NCBI RefSeq assembly: GCF_907165205.1
Contig: NC_058192.1
Span: 11,160,001-11,224,000 of the forward strand
Direction: 5' to 3'
DNA length: 64,000 nt
From: Coccinella septempunctata
Lineage: Eukaryota; Arthropoda; Insecta; Coleoptera; Coccinellidae
The position numbers were made by a program, and so were the translations under genes. Shown in pieces: positions 37,901-44,828 of the stretch (positions within the stretch are counted from its first letter, which is position 1; every line of letters starts with the position of its first letter). The notes below the pieces were generated by a model, which saw only the letters and a list, made by a program, of their open reading frames with translations, ran no database searches and was not told where the DNA came from.

Positions 37901-40900
37901 AATTCCTTTATTGTGCTCCATAGCTTTGTTGTACTTGAGCTTGCATTCATAAATCTTTTACGAAAATATATTTGTTTTGATCTTCTGATTATTTTGAATA
38001 CTGCCTTCTTGAGTTCAATGAATTTTTCCTTTAAGTTCATGTTTGTAGGGTGTTTTTTAAATTTTACATAAGCTTTATCCCTTTTCCGAACAATCTTCGC
38101 TATACTTCTATTGTACCATTGCTTATTTTCAATTTTTTTAAACGTTTTAAGGGTTGTTGCTTCTGTTTTAGCTTGCTTTATTATGCTTATAAAAGTTTCC
38201 CCATTGAATTCAGAGTCTAATTTTAAAGTTTTCATATTTTCTTCCACGATATTTTTGAATTTCGATTTATCCAATATTCTTGTAGTAACGGAATTTTTGC
38301 AATTTGTGGGTTTTGTGTTAGTTTCCAGTTTCACAACAATTTTTTTATGGTCAGATATAGGGGTGTCATAAAGTTTATATGATCCGGTTAATTTTTGAGG
38401 TAAAATAATATGATCAATATTTGTCTTTGATTTTTTTTGTACCCTAGTATAGTGTTTGGTATTTAAAAATTTGTAAGAATTAGATTTAACGATTTCTTTG
38501 TAATTAGTTGTCATATTATTATGCTTCTTGATATCTATGTTTATATCCCCTATGATGATGCTGTTTCTTCCACTCAGAAGTTGTTCAATCAAGGGAAAGA
38601 AATGTTCAATCCGATTTTTTTGGGATCTGTATATTGAGTATAGATTCAATCTATTCATTCTTACGCCTACAAAGTTCATAAAACGGTCTTGGTAACTATA
38701 TATCTCTTCATGTTCAATATTATTTCTTATGAATATTGCTGTGCCTCCTCCCTTAGTATTCCTACAACTGAAGTGTCCTGTATAACCCCCAAATTTAAAA
38801 AATCTACAATCGTCTTCGTACAGCCAGGTTTCTGTTAGTATTAGAATTTCTGGATAGTTGTGCTTGCAAATGTAATAATTTATGTTTTCGTGTTTGTATT
38901 TGGTTTTTAAAGATCTTATGTTTAGATAGAGAATTGTAATTAGTTTTTTGTTCCAGTACCATTCAATGATTTTTTCTTTGTTTCTTGGGTTCTCAGTTCA
39001 TTCAATTGTGACTCTTTATTGATAGGAAGAATTTTACTCGTTTCGGTTTTTCTAAGGTAAACTTTTTCTTCATTAGTCCAAACGAATTTATAATTGAATT
39101 GCTTCCGGAACTCTCTAGCTTCTTTAAAAAGGTATTGATTTTCCCTGGTTAGTTCATGATTGATATATAGAGTATTGTCTTCTAGTAAACCAATTTTTTT
39201 TGTATTCAAAGTTGTTTTACGTTTTTCACTCATCACAGTTTTTTTGTCTTCGTAATTTTTGAAAGTTATCTTAATCCTAGGTTTTTCTTTATGACCAATT
39301 TTTCTACATTCGACATCATCCCTGCTTATATCCTTCTTGACGAGTTGTATTGTTTTCAATGCTAGTGTTCTCATTTCTTCATCTGTTTCAATTTTCTTCT
39401 CGAATCCGGATATGATTATATTGTTTTTCAGTAATTTTTGTTTCTCATCACTTTTCTCAATTTTGAAATTTTCGAGTTGTTTTTTGAATTCAATATTTTG
39501 TTTTTTCAATTCTTCAACTTCCTGTTTAATTTTTGTGACCTCTTGTGTTTGATTGTTTATAGTGCGCCAGATTAAATCCAGTTTTTCGGCAATATCCTCA
39601 AGTGTTGTGCTTTTTTTACGATTTTTCCTTGCACTCGCCGTATCGTCGGATTCTTCATCATCTTCAGAGTCTGAGTCCAAACCTGTCGATGTTTCCTCCC
39701 CTGTTTCACAGTCTTGACACCTGGTACAGTACCAATCCAATTTACCATCTTTCACCTCTTTCAGTTCTTCCTTTTCTAATTTAGTGCATTGTTCATGGAA
39801 ATATTGCTGGCATATGCCCACACATGGAATTTTGAATTTTGATTTGGGAATTCCCTTCTTACATTCGCCACATTGGAGTTCCCTTTTTATCGTTGTCTTC
39901 TTGTGTTTGGTTTTTTTCTTGGTATTTTTATCTCCCATGTTTACTCTTTTTCCAAGGTAATGAAATTACGCAGGAAACTCGCGTGAACTATTATAATTCT
40001 CTTGAATATCGTTTTTGTTTGATTGTTAGATTGTTGAAGTGTGGGATACTATATCCTATTTTTACTTATGAAACGATTTTCGGATTTGTTTCACTCGAAT
40101 TTTCAGAATTTTTACTCTCTAATCTGCTGACACATTCAAACCACATGCGTTCACTTCGAAGGATCGCGATTGACGCGATTGACGCGAATTAGACCAAGGA
40201 GGTGACGGGGACTTGATTTTAAAGACTGACTCTATCCGCACAGAATCCCCAGACAATGATTCCGCCTTCAGTGATACCGTGTCCATGTTATCCAGCGAAT
40301 CGTCAGCCAGCAGTGGTGGTAGTGCCACCAACAAGCCACAATCCTTACATTTACAATCACAAGTGAGTATGAAATAGTAGCTGCTTTGATAACTCTTCGA
40401 ATCAGTTAACAATTCATTTTTTTTTCTATTGTAAAGGAAAACAACATCCTTGATTTGTTATAGTTTGTCAGTTCAGATTTTCTATAGAATATTCTATTCA
40501 CAGGATGACGCAACAAGAATCAAAGCGGAAAAAATCAGGATGGCTATGGAGAAAATCAAAGAAGCCAACATTCAAAAACTCTTCGTTAAGGTTTTCACAG
40601 TTGACGGATCTGCAAAATCCCTTCTTGTGGACGAAAAGATGCTGTGTTCTTATGTAACAAGACTGTTAGCAGATAAAAATCATGTCCAGATGGATCCCAA
40701 ATGGGCCATTGTGGAAAATTTGCCGGACCTCTATATGGGTAAGCCTTGAATATTAGACACAGCATAAAAAAAATTGTGATTCTGTCATTTTCATCGAATT
40801 ATTTCATAATCCCTATTTTCCACATGCAGAACGAGTGTACGAAGACCACGAGCTCCTAGTCGACAACCTCATGATGTGGACCAGAGAATCTAAAAATAAA

Positions 40901-43900
40901 GTTTACTTCGCCGAGAGAATGGACAAAATAAAACTCTTCACCCAACCAGAGAAGTTCCTGTTGACTTCAACCGACCGCAGAGACAATATCGAGTTCGATG
41001 AACATTCTAGAAATATGCTGCTAGAAGAATTCTTTTCTTCATCCTCCATTGTGATACCAGAAGTAGAAGGACCCCTCTATTTGAAGGCAGAATCGAAAAA
41101 AGGATGGAAGAAATACCACTTTGTACTTAGGGCCTCTGGATTGTATTATTATCCGAAAGAAAAAGTTAGGTCGGCTAAGGATCTAGTGTGTCTGGCGAAA
41201 TTCGATAATAATCAGGTGGGTGAATTGAAAATTCAATCCTCAACACAATATACTCAGTGGCATTAGAAGATTTCTACATAGAACAAAAAATTATTTCCTC
41301 TGAAGTCAGTGAGCATAATTTCTTCACTATCCAATTAAAATTATCTCATTTTATGGCAATTTCCCATTGTTATGCTCAGAACACTCATAAAAGTTTTATT
41401 GCATATGTCTAATATGCAACGCCATAAAAACTGTCGCTATGCTGATATCTTAGCCAAGGTTATGAAAATATAAATAGCAAAGTATTATAAATTTTCATTA
41501 CCAAGGGTTCAACATGAGATAACAAAGTGAATTTGCAGTTGAGGATGTTGTAATGCGGTTATTGCATTAACATTGATGTCCTATGTCTTTATTCGTGTTA
41601 GTCATTATTGCTGGTAAAACATTAACTTACTCTGGACAGGGTCAGTTGGAATAAGACCCGTAATCTTAGCTCTTTTTCGTAGATTGAAAACTTTGTATCT
41701 CCGTGAATCGTAAAGTGCATGCATATCTTCTGGAATAGGGTGGCAAATATAGAGGAGAGATTCAGTTGATTAAAATAAAACTTGGTACATATTACCGTAG
41801 GATTTTTAAATTATTTGAATGCGTGGTTAAATTAGTCTAGTCTATAAAGTCTACCGAATGTTATGGGTGTCATAATCATTCTTTCTATTAAAATCCTTGT
41901 GTGCTAGAACTCTTACTGACCAGATGAATCTTTTCATAGATGTACTACGGCTTAGGATGGAAGAAGAAGTACAAAGCTCCGTCCGACTACTGTTTCGCAA
42001 TAAAGCATCCAAGACTGCAAGAACCGAAATCATCGAAATACATCAAATATCTCTGTGCGGAAGATCACCAGACTCTCGAAACCTGGATGATCGGAATGAG
42101 GATAGCCAAGTATGGTAAACAGCTGATGGATAATTACAGGAGTCTAATGGAGGAACTGGCGCAAGAAGACTTGGATCAGCTGGCACATGCAAGAAGTTGT
42201 TCGGTTAGCTCTATAGCGGTACCATCGAATGTAACAACCCCAACTCAAGGGTAAGTTTTTCTCTTCTATCCGAAAGTTTGAAATTATCTTAAATTGTTTT
42301 ATTATAGATATCAGAGCAGTGAAGCTGGTTATGGCACGCAAAGTGAAACATACTCGGCTCCCAGTGAAATAAGTTCAGGAAGACATAGTAGAGCTAGTAG
42401 TTCGAGTTCTAGTGGATGCATGAGCGATGGAGCACCATCAAGTTGTGAAAACGCTTTCGATTCTGAATTTCCCATGGGTAAGATCGTTATTACACTATAA
42501 ATAATCCTTAATGTACAAAAAATCATCTGAAAATATATAAACCTTACTCACGCAGTCCCTAGGAAAACGCGTTAGATCTCCAGATGACCTGGTATCAGTA
42601 TCGGCACTCTTCAATTTTCTCTAGACTAATATTGGTCCCTCTCTGCATGCTGAACATTTCCACTTTGAAAAATTCTGAAAACTTTTCTCGCGAAATCGTA
42701 TGCCATCTTCATGCCCTCATATGAATAACTCTTAAACCTTCAAATATAAACTCTCAAACCTTGATTCAATTTCTTCCAGGCACAATCAAGCGAAAACCCT
42801 CCATGAAACCCAACCTACCCCTAACCAACATGACGAGGCAACTGAAAGAAGTGGGCGAGACCAGAGATGAATCGGATTCAACCTCCGTCACCTCTCCCAA
42901 CCACACTTACACCAATACCGGAACCCTCACTCGCAGGCACAGCAGAAGGAAATCCAACAATTCCGAAGAGTCATCGAATTCCGGAACCCTCAAAAGGCAA
43001 CTCTCTTATAAATCTAGGGGCTCCATGGAATCTATGGGAGGAAGGAGCAGCGGCAACTCTACACCCTTGTGTGGCACACCAGTGAGGGAGAGGGCGTCTC
43101 CATTTGGAGAGAGGAATACATCGTTCGAAGACCGTTCTCCAAGTAGTATATCGGTGAGGAGTCCAGTGAGTCCTATGTCCCCTGGGGTGGATATACCATC
43201 TTCAATGGTAATTTACATTTATTATGGCTATATAGGAATATTAATTATAACATTCTTTTTTTTTAAATATCCATCTCTCATATTTATTTATTCCATCTCT
43301 TTACAGACTGATTCAATAATTTCACTGCCTCCACCACCACCACCTGACACTACAGAGGAGGTAATAAGCGACTCTCCCTCTTACCAGCTGCCTCCACCAC
43401 CTCCAGAGATATACAATTCAAATCTGTCATTGGACAGTTTACCGCCCCCGCCGAATCCGAACGAACTGCCGCCGATGACAGGTTCAGAACTTACAGGAAG
43501 TCAATTATCACTCATGTCACTGCCGCCTCCTCCCGGTGAAGACAACGGCACTATAAAGCGCAGGAAAGAAAGCAGCAGTTCCGCTTCAACTCCGACAAAC
43601 GTACTGAGTCCCAACCGAACGCCGACACAGATGTCTCCGGACGCAACACCCACACATTCAAGACTGAATACACCCTGTTTCAGTCCGCCAGTTTCGAACT
43701 CTGGCTCGAACTGCAGCACGCCAACACAGATGAACCCACCAGTCACGTTTAGTCCTACACACCCACTCCAAAATAGTCAAATTCAAGCTCAAAATCACGA
43801 CAGAAATGGCACAGAACAAATTTATGGCACCACCAGTTATCCCCAACCTCCATCATACGTGAATCCCCCACAATACGGTAGACAGAGTAACACTCTGCCA

Positions 43901-44599
43901 AGTTCTAGTTTTAATAATAACAATGGACTCAGGTCTTCTTTAAGGCAGTCTTCCCTTCCTAGACAAATCTCCTCGAATAGCATAGCTTCAAGTAGTTCAG
44001 GCTCTTCAGGAAATTCCATCTACGGGGTAATTCCCAACGACCATCAGGTGAAAAGTTCGCCTCATCTCCAGAGGAAGGTGGCGTTTCAAGAACCGTCGAG
44101 TCCTAAGAAAAGTACCAAGAAAATTAGTTTCAATTTGACACCACAGGAAGTGCCGCCGCTACCGAAAAGACCACAGCCTCCAAAAAGATCTGAATCTACC
44201 AAACTCTCAAGTCCTAAAAAACTGGCAGATCCCCCGCACGACTTCCTGAAGGACCTTCAGAGGGTTATGAGGAAGAAGTGGCAGGTAGCTCAAAAATGCA
44301 AGTTGGAGCCGGCAACAACCCCTCACGAAGTGTTGGGTTTCAGAGATCCGCCAGCACTCCTTCCCGACTATAAGGAGCACAATGTTTCCAATTGGGTTCA
44401 AGAACACTACGGACCAAATAACGTTTATGAGAATGTATATAGGGATAATCCTGATGGTGTAGTCGAATATGCAACAAGCCCCATTCATAGGAATAGTGAC
44501 ATTAGGGCGTCATGTGATTATGGCAGGTCTAAAAGGCCACCACCACCCCCTCCAAAACGTAGTGAGACAACACACTTAAGTACTTCAAAAATGCATTGA
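34773..44599 (+). CDS. pico: MRL-family adaptor (Mig-10/RIAM/Lamellipodin; pico), exon broken by a LINE
   Basis: MRL proteins link activated Ras-family GTPases and membrane phosphoinositides to actin regulators (Ena/VASP, profilin, talin) at the leading edge. Eight exons are supported: 34773-34980, 36022-40362 (interrupted), 40504-40738, 40830-41215, 41940-42250, 42308-42477, 42780-43207 and 43307-44599. Every intron is GT-AG and all phases agree. Without the LINE they give 1,089 codons and a stop, close to the usual family length of about 1,000-1,250. Domain order is an N-terminal SYRFSMANL/DLDAILGELNALE block, a Ser-rich block, a short coiled coil, RA, PH, then a Ser/Pro-rich tail with LPPPP runs. 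The start codon lies upstream and is not certain. The CR1 LINE inside the second exon brings a stop at 36135-36137. Skipping that exon would shift frame (phase 1 into phase 0), so this allele probably cannot make the full protein unless shorter downstream starts are used. Confidence 0.9.
36022..36088 (+). CDS. pico: pico exon, 5' part (before the LINE insertion)
   Basis: Begins after TCTTCTTGCAG in phase 1, joining the previous exon as a D codon, and reads DAQKFHQSRAHSRTSSEGPR and then LK before running into the LINE tail. Read on into the LINE it meets TAG at 36135-36137. No GT donor lies before that stop, so the exon is not simply ending here. Confidence 0.85.
36079..36088 (+). repeat. Probable target-site duplication of the LINE, left copy
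   Basis: GACTCAAATT. The other flank carries GACGCGAATT at 40181-40190 (8 of 10 identical). Keeping only one copy and removing the LINE puts the two exon parts in the same frame (CTC AAA TTA GAC CAA), which supports this placement despite the two mismatches. Confidence 0.55.
36196..38943 (-). CDS. LINE ORF2: endonuclease and reverse transcriptase
   Basis: The frame is open for 915 codons from 38943, but the first ATG is at 38679, 88 codons in, after the start of the endonuclease. The segment from 38943 reads ITILYLNIRSLKTK and then EILILTETWL, which are the first two APE-endonuclease motifs. GDINID, NIDHIILP and SDHK follow at about residues 130-215. The reverse transcriptase starts with KNASPGND and NNYRPIALTSIFSKLIE, continues with DLRKAFDMVDHDLL and GVPQGSVIGPLLYLLY, and has the catalytic FADD at about residue 643 (near 37010). 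A C-terminal domain follows. The enzyme nicks target DNA and copies the element RNA in place (target-primed reverse transcription). Lacking its own start, ORF2 is probably made as a -1 frameshift fusion with ORF1. Confidence 0.9.
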   Translation of the reverse strand, partial: LITILYLNIRSLKTKYKHENINYYICKHNYPEILILTETWLYEDDCRFFKFGGYTGHFSCRNTKGGGTAIFIRNNIEHEEIYSYQDRFMNFVGVRMNRLNLYSIYRSQKNRIEHFFPLIEQLLSGRNSIIIGDINIDIKKHNNMTTNYKEIVKSNSYKFLNTKHYTRVQKKSKTNIDHIILPQKLTGSYKLYDTPISDHKKIVVKLETNTKPTNCKNSVTTRILDKSKFKNIVEENMKTLKLDSEFNGETFISIIKQAKTEATTLKTFKKIENKQWYNRSIAKIVRKRDKAYVKFKKHPTNMNLKEKFIELKKAVFKIIRRSKQIYFRKRFMNASSSTTKLWSTIKELINTRNKRQNNVQKLIIDGEEYTDPNEISDTLNKFFINVESDTSWGPIEDEIELNCSDRSIYLKKCTEDELKGILHNFKKNASPGNDLITANDLIFLYPVISKYLLYFINNSLKTGTMPSQCLESKIIPIFKKGERTNPNNYRPIALTSIFSKLIETVIKKRICSYFNFSDYQYGFQSNSSTLGATTDLVQKISTSIDTRNYVVVVFIDLRKAFDMVDHDLLLRKLENMGINREAFSLIKTFLKNRRHHTVLGTTRSSEERVLKGVPQGSVIGPLLYLLYVEDLAAVGLEALYYMFADDTALFYEGRDLDNLQQRIETDLKKFQDWLTDNRLILNVDKTVALLFCQKNKPTKPLDITLNGIKINQKNLHTYLGLKIDTKLEWTGHIDYLSRKLTPLIGALRRVSPYLSEKARRSIYYSNIHSVLTYLISIWSNTSINNLQRIQRLQNRALKAIYNLPNDTPTTELHNTLKIPNMKITKFVEQCKLMYKIEHGLLKFNTETKKRLNIHNYHTRQINNFHLDNIRTNRARNSPYYQAAMVYNNIPEHVKRKQSLKLFNKFVKDFAMTHFA
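38940..39938 (-). CDS. LINE ORF1: PHD-finger RNA-binding protein
   Basis: 332 residues, starting at ATG 39938 in a good context (GTAAACATGG). A basic N-terminus is followed by a C4HC3 PHD finger (C23, C26, C39, C43, H48, C51, C71, C74 with W69 before the last pair). An acidic stretch (DSDSEDDEESDD), a predicted coiled coil at about residues 115-165, and a nucleic-acid-binding-like region starting NNIIISGFEKK complete it. PHD fingers in ORF1 are known from the CR1 group of non-LTR retrotransposons. ORF1 proteins of this kind are thought to package the element RNA. It ends with AAA AAC TAA, where ORF2 overlaps in the -1 frame. The frame is intact. Confidence 0.88.
   Translation of the reverse strand: MGDKNTKKKTKHKKTTIKRELQCGECKKGIPKSKFKIPCVGICQQYFHEQCTKLEKEELKEVKDGKLDWYCTRCQDCETGEETSTGLDSDSEDDEESDDTASARKNRKKSTTLEDIAEKLDLIWRTINNQTQEVTKIKQEVEELKKQNIEFKKQLENFKIEKSDEKQKLLKNNIIISGFEKKIETDEEMRTLALKTIQLVKKDISRDDVECRKIGHKEKPRIKITFKNYEDKKTVMSEKRKTTLNTKKIGLLEDNTLYINHELTRENQYLFKEAREFRKQFNYKFVWTNEEKVYLRKTETSKILPINKESQLNELRTQETKKKSLNGTGTKN
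38943..38949 (-). promoter_or_regulatory. Candidate -1 frameshift slippery site at the ORF1/ORF2 junction
   Basis: On the coding strand the last ORF1 codons read ACA AAA AAC TAA. This contains A AAA AAC, a canonical X XXY YYZ heptamer in the zero frame, directly before the ORF1 stop. A one-base slip back continues as CTA ATT ACA ATT CTC, straight into the ORF2 endonuclease. ORF2 has no ATG for 88 codons. A downstream stimulatory RNA structure was not assessed. Confidence 0.65.
40181..40190 (+). repeat. Probable target-site duplication of the LINE, right copy
   Basis: GACGCGAATT, matching the left copy (GACTCAAATT) at 8 of 10 positions. Just before it the LINE leader has two GACGCGATT units in tandem, so the true boundary could be shifted by a few bases. 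Confidence 0.5.
40191..40362 (+). CDS. pico: pico exon, 3' part (after the LINE insertion): Ser-rich block
   Basis: In the frame set by the downstream splice phase it reads DQGGDGDLILKTDSIRTE, then SPDNDSAFSDTVSMLSSESS and ASSGGSATNK, ending in phase 0 at GTGAGT. The SPDNDSAFSD...SMLSSESSASS pattern is the characteristic serine block just before the RA domain in MRL proteins. Reading leftward in the same frame there is a TGA at 40180-40182 inside the LINE leader. Confidence 0.85.
40504..40738 (+). CDS. pico: pico exon: coiled coil and first half of the RA domain
   Basis: Phase 0 start after TATTCTATTCACAG; ends in phase 1 at GTAAGC. A short basic helix (DDATRIKAEKIRMAMEKIKE) is followed by the ubiquitin-like RA fold: KLFVKVFTVDGSAKSLLVDE, then MDPKWAIVENLPDLYM. 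RA domains of this family bind activated Ras or Rap GTPases. The helix before RA forms the coiled-coil/RA-PH module known from RIAM and Lamellipodin. Confidence 0.92.
40830..41215 (+). CDS. pico: pico exon: second half of RA and start of PH
   Basis: Begins ERVYEDHELLVDNLMMWTRE, a hallmark segment of MRL RA domains, and completes RA with KVYFAERMDKIKLFTQPEKF. After a linker the PH domain begins: EGPLYLKAESKKGWKKYHFV, then LRASGLYYYPKEK. The basic KKGWKKY loop is where PH domains contact phosphoinositide head groups. Ends in phase 0 after FDNNQ at GTGGGT. Confidence 0.93.
41940..42250 (+). CDS. pico: pico exon: second half of the PH domain
   Basis: Starts in phase 0 with MYYGLGWKKKYKAPSDYCFA, a near-diagnostic MRL sequence, and runs through IKYLCAEDHQTLETWMIGMR, containing the conserved PH C-terminal tryptophan, to IAKYGKQLMDNYRSLMEEL. 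It ends in phase 2 after a serine-rich linker at GTAAGT. Confidence 0.93.
42308..42477 (+). CDS. pico: pico exon: Ser-rich linker
   Basis: A short 57-nt intron precedes it. It encodes YQSSEAGYGTQSETYSAPSE, then a run rich in serine (RASSSSSSGCMSDGAPSS) and FDSEFPMG, ending in phase 1 at GTAAGA. Low complexity and likely disordered. The intron starts with an in-frame TAA, so retention would terminate the protein. Confidence 0.88.
42780..43207 (+). CDS. pico: pico exon: basic and Ser/Thr-rich tail
   Basis: Phase 1 start after CAATTTCTTCCAG. Repeated RRHSRRKSNN, GTLKR and SRGSME blocks look like basophilic kinase sites (R-x-x-S), then SPVSPMSPGVDIPSSM before the donor GTAATT. Ends in phase 0. 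The following 99-nt intron is stop-free in the same frame, so a simple open-frame search would read straight through it. Confidence 0.88.
43307..44599 (+). CDS. pico: pico last exon: poly-proline tail and conserved C-terminus
   Basis: Phase 0 start (TDSIISLPPPPPPDTTEE). Four proline runs of the LPPPP type follow within about 85 residues: SLPPPPPPD, QLPPPPPE, SLPPPPNPN, SLPPPPGED. In MRL proteins such runs with nearby acidic residues bind Ena/VASP EVH1 domains (usually FPPPP) and profilin. A long Ser/Thr/Pro region with many SP and TP sites comes next, then PLPKRPQPPKR, a possible SH3 ligand. A better-ordered block (HDFLKDLQRVMRKKWQVAQK, NVYENVYRDNPDG) leads to a final KRPPPPPPKRSE and the stop TGA at 44597-44599. 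Confidence 0.92.
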   Translation, partial: TDSIISLPPPPPPDTTEEVISDSPSYQLPPPPPEIYNSNLSLDSLPPPPNPNELPPMTGSELTGSQLSLMSLPPPPGEDNGTIKRRKESSSSASTPTNVLSPNRTPTQMSPDATPTHSRLNTPCFSPPVSNSGSNCSTPTQMNPPVTFSPTHPLQNSQIQAQNHDRNGTEQIYGTTSYPQPPSYVNPPQYGRQSNTLPSSSFNNNNGLRSSLRQSSLPRQISSNSIASSSSGSSGNSIYGVIPNDHQVKSSPHLQRKVAFQEPSSPKKSTKKISFNLTPQEVPPLPKRPQPPKRSESTKLSSPKKLADPPHDFLKDLQRVMRKKWQVAQKCKLEPATTPHEVLGFRDPPALLPDYKEHNVSNWVQEHYGPNNVYENVYRDNPDGVVEYATSPIHRNSDIRASCDYGRSKRPPPPPPKRSETTHLSTSKMH

Positions 44600-44798
44600 T
44601 GCTGTGCTTCATTGTTAACTGAAAAGTTAGTATGTGTATGAAAGTTGTTACACAAAACGCATCTTACGGAAATAATAACAGTAAGGATTTTTAAATTATA
44701 ATTTGACTACATTATTTTAAATTCAAAATCATTTCTAGAAAGGTTCCGACATCAAAATATCAATTTCAAATTCTAAGGTTGGCGCATAAAAAAAAATT

Positions 44799-44828
44799 GA
44801 TTCAATTCCAGCCGGTTGGAATTGAATC
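44799..44828 (+). repeat. Perfect 12-bp hairpin in the 3' UTR
   Basis: GATTCAATTCCA, a six-base loop GCCGGT, then the exact complement TGGAATTGAATC. An uncommonly perfect stem-loop in a transcribed 3' UTR; it could be a protein-binding or stability element. Confidence 0.6.

Larger units (their letters stand above)
36089..40180 (-). mobile_element. Full-length CR1-type LINE inserted in the pico coding exon
   Basis: A non-LTR retrotransposon in antisense orientation to the host gene. From its 5' end (right side): about 240 bp of leader, ORF1 (38940-39938), ORF2 (frame open 36196-38943), a roughly 75-bp 3' region, and a 3' tail of AAAT repeats read on the minus strand (36087-36110 on +). A PHD finger in ORF1, an APE-type endonuclease plus reverse transcriptase in ORF2, and a microsatellite rather than poly(A) tail fit the CR1 group. 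Both frames are uninterrupted over about 3.7 kb, so the copy is young. Flanks show a likely 10-bp imperfect target duplication. It sits inside a protein-coding exon, which is unusual for a fixed insertion. Confidence 0.85.

Noticed and set aside
37481..38071. 196-codon plus-strand frame
   Set aside because: Antisense shadow of the LINE reverse-transcriptase gene on the minus strand.
36079..40192. LINE lying in an intron rather than in an exon
   Set aside because: No GT donor precedes the stop at 36135, and the nearest upstream GT (at the GACGTCTTC site) gives the wrong phase. The AG before ACCAAGG at 40193 has no pyrimidine tract.
40119..40412. 97-codon minus-strand frame
   Set aside because: Antisense shadow of the Ser-rich pico exon.
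42761..44599. Single 612-codon plus-strand frame read as one exon
   Set aside because: It runs through a stop-free 99-nt intron (43208-43306) with clear donor and acceptor, and begins before the true acceptor at 42779; two exons are the better model.
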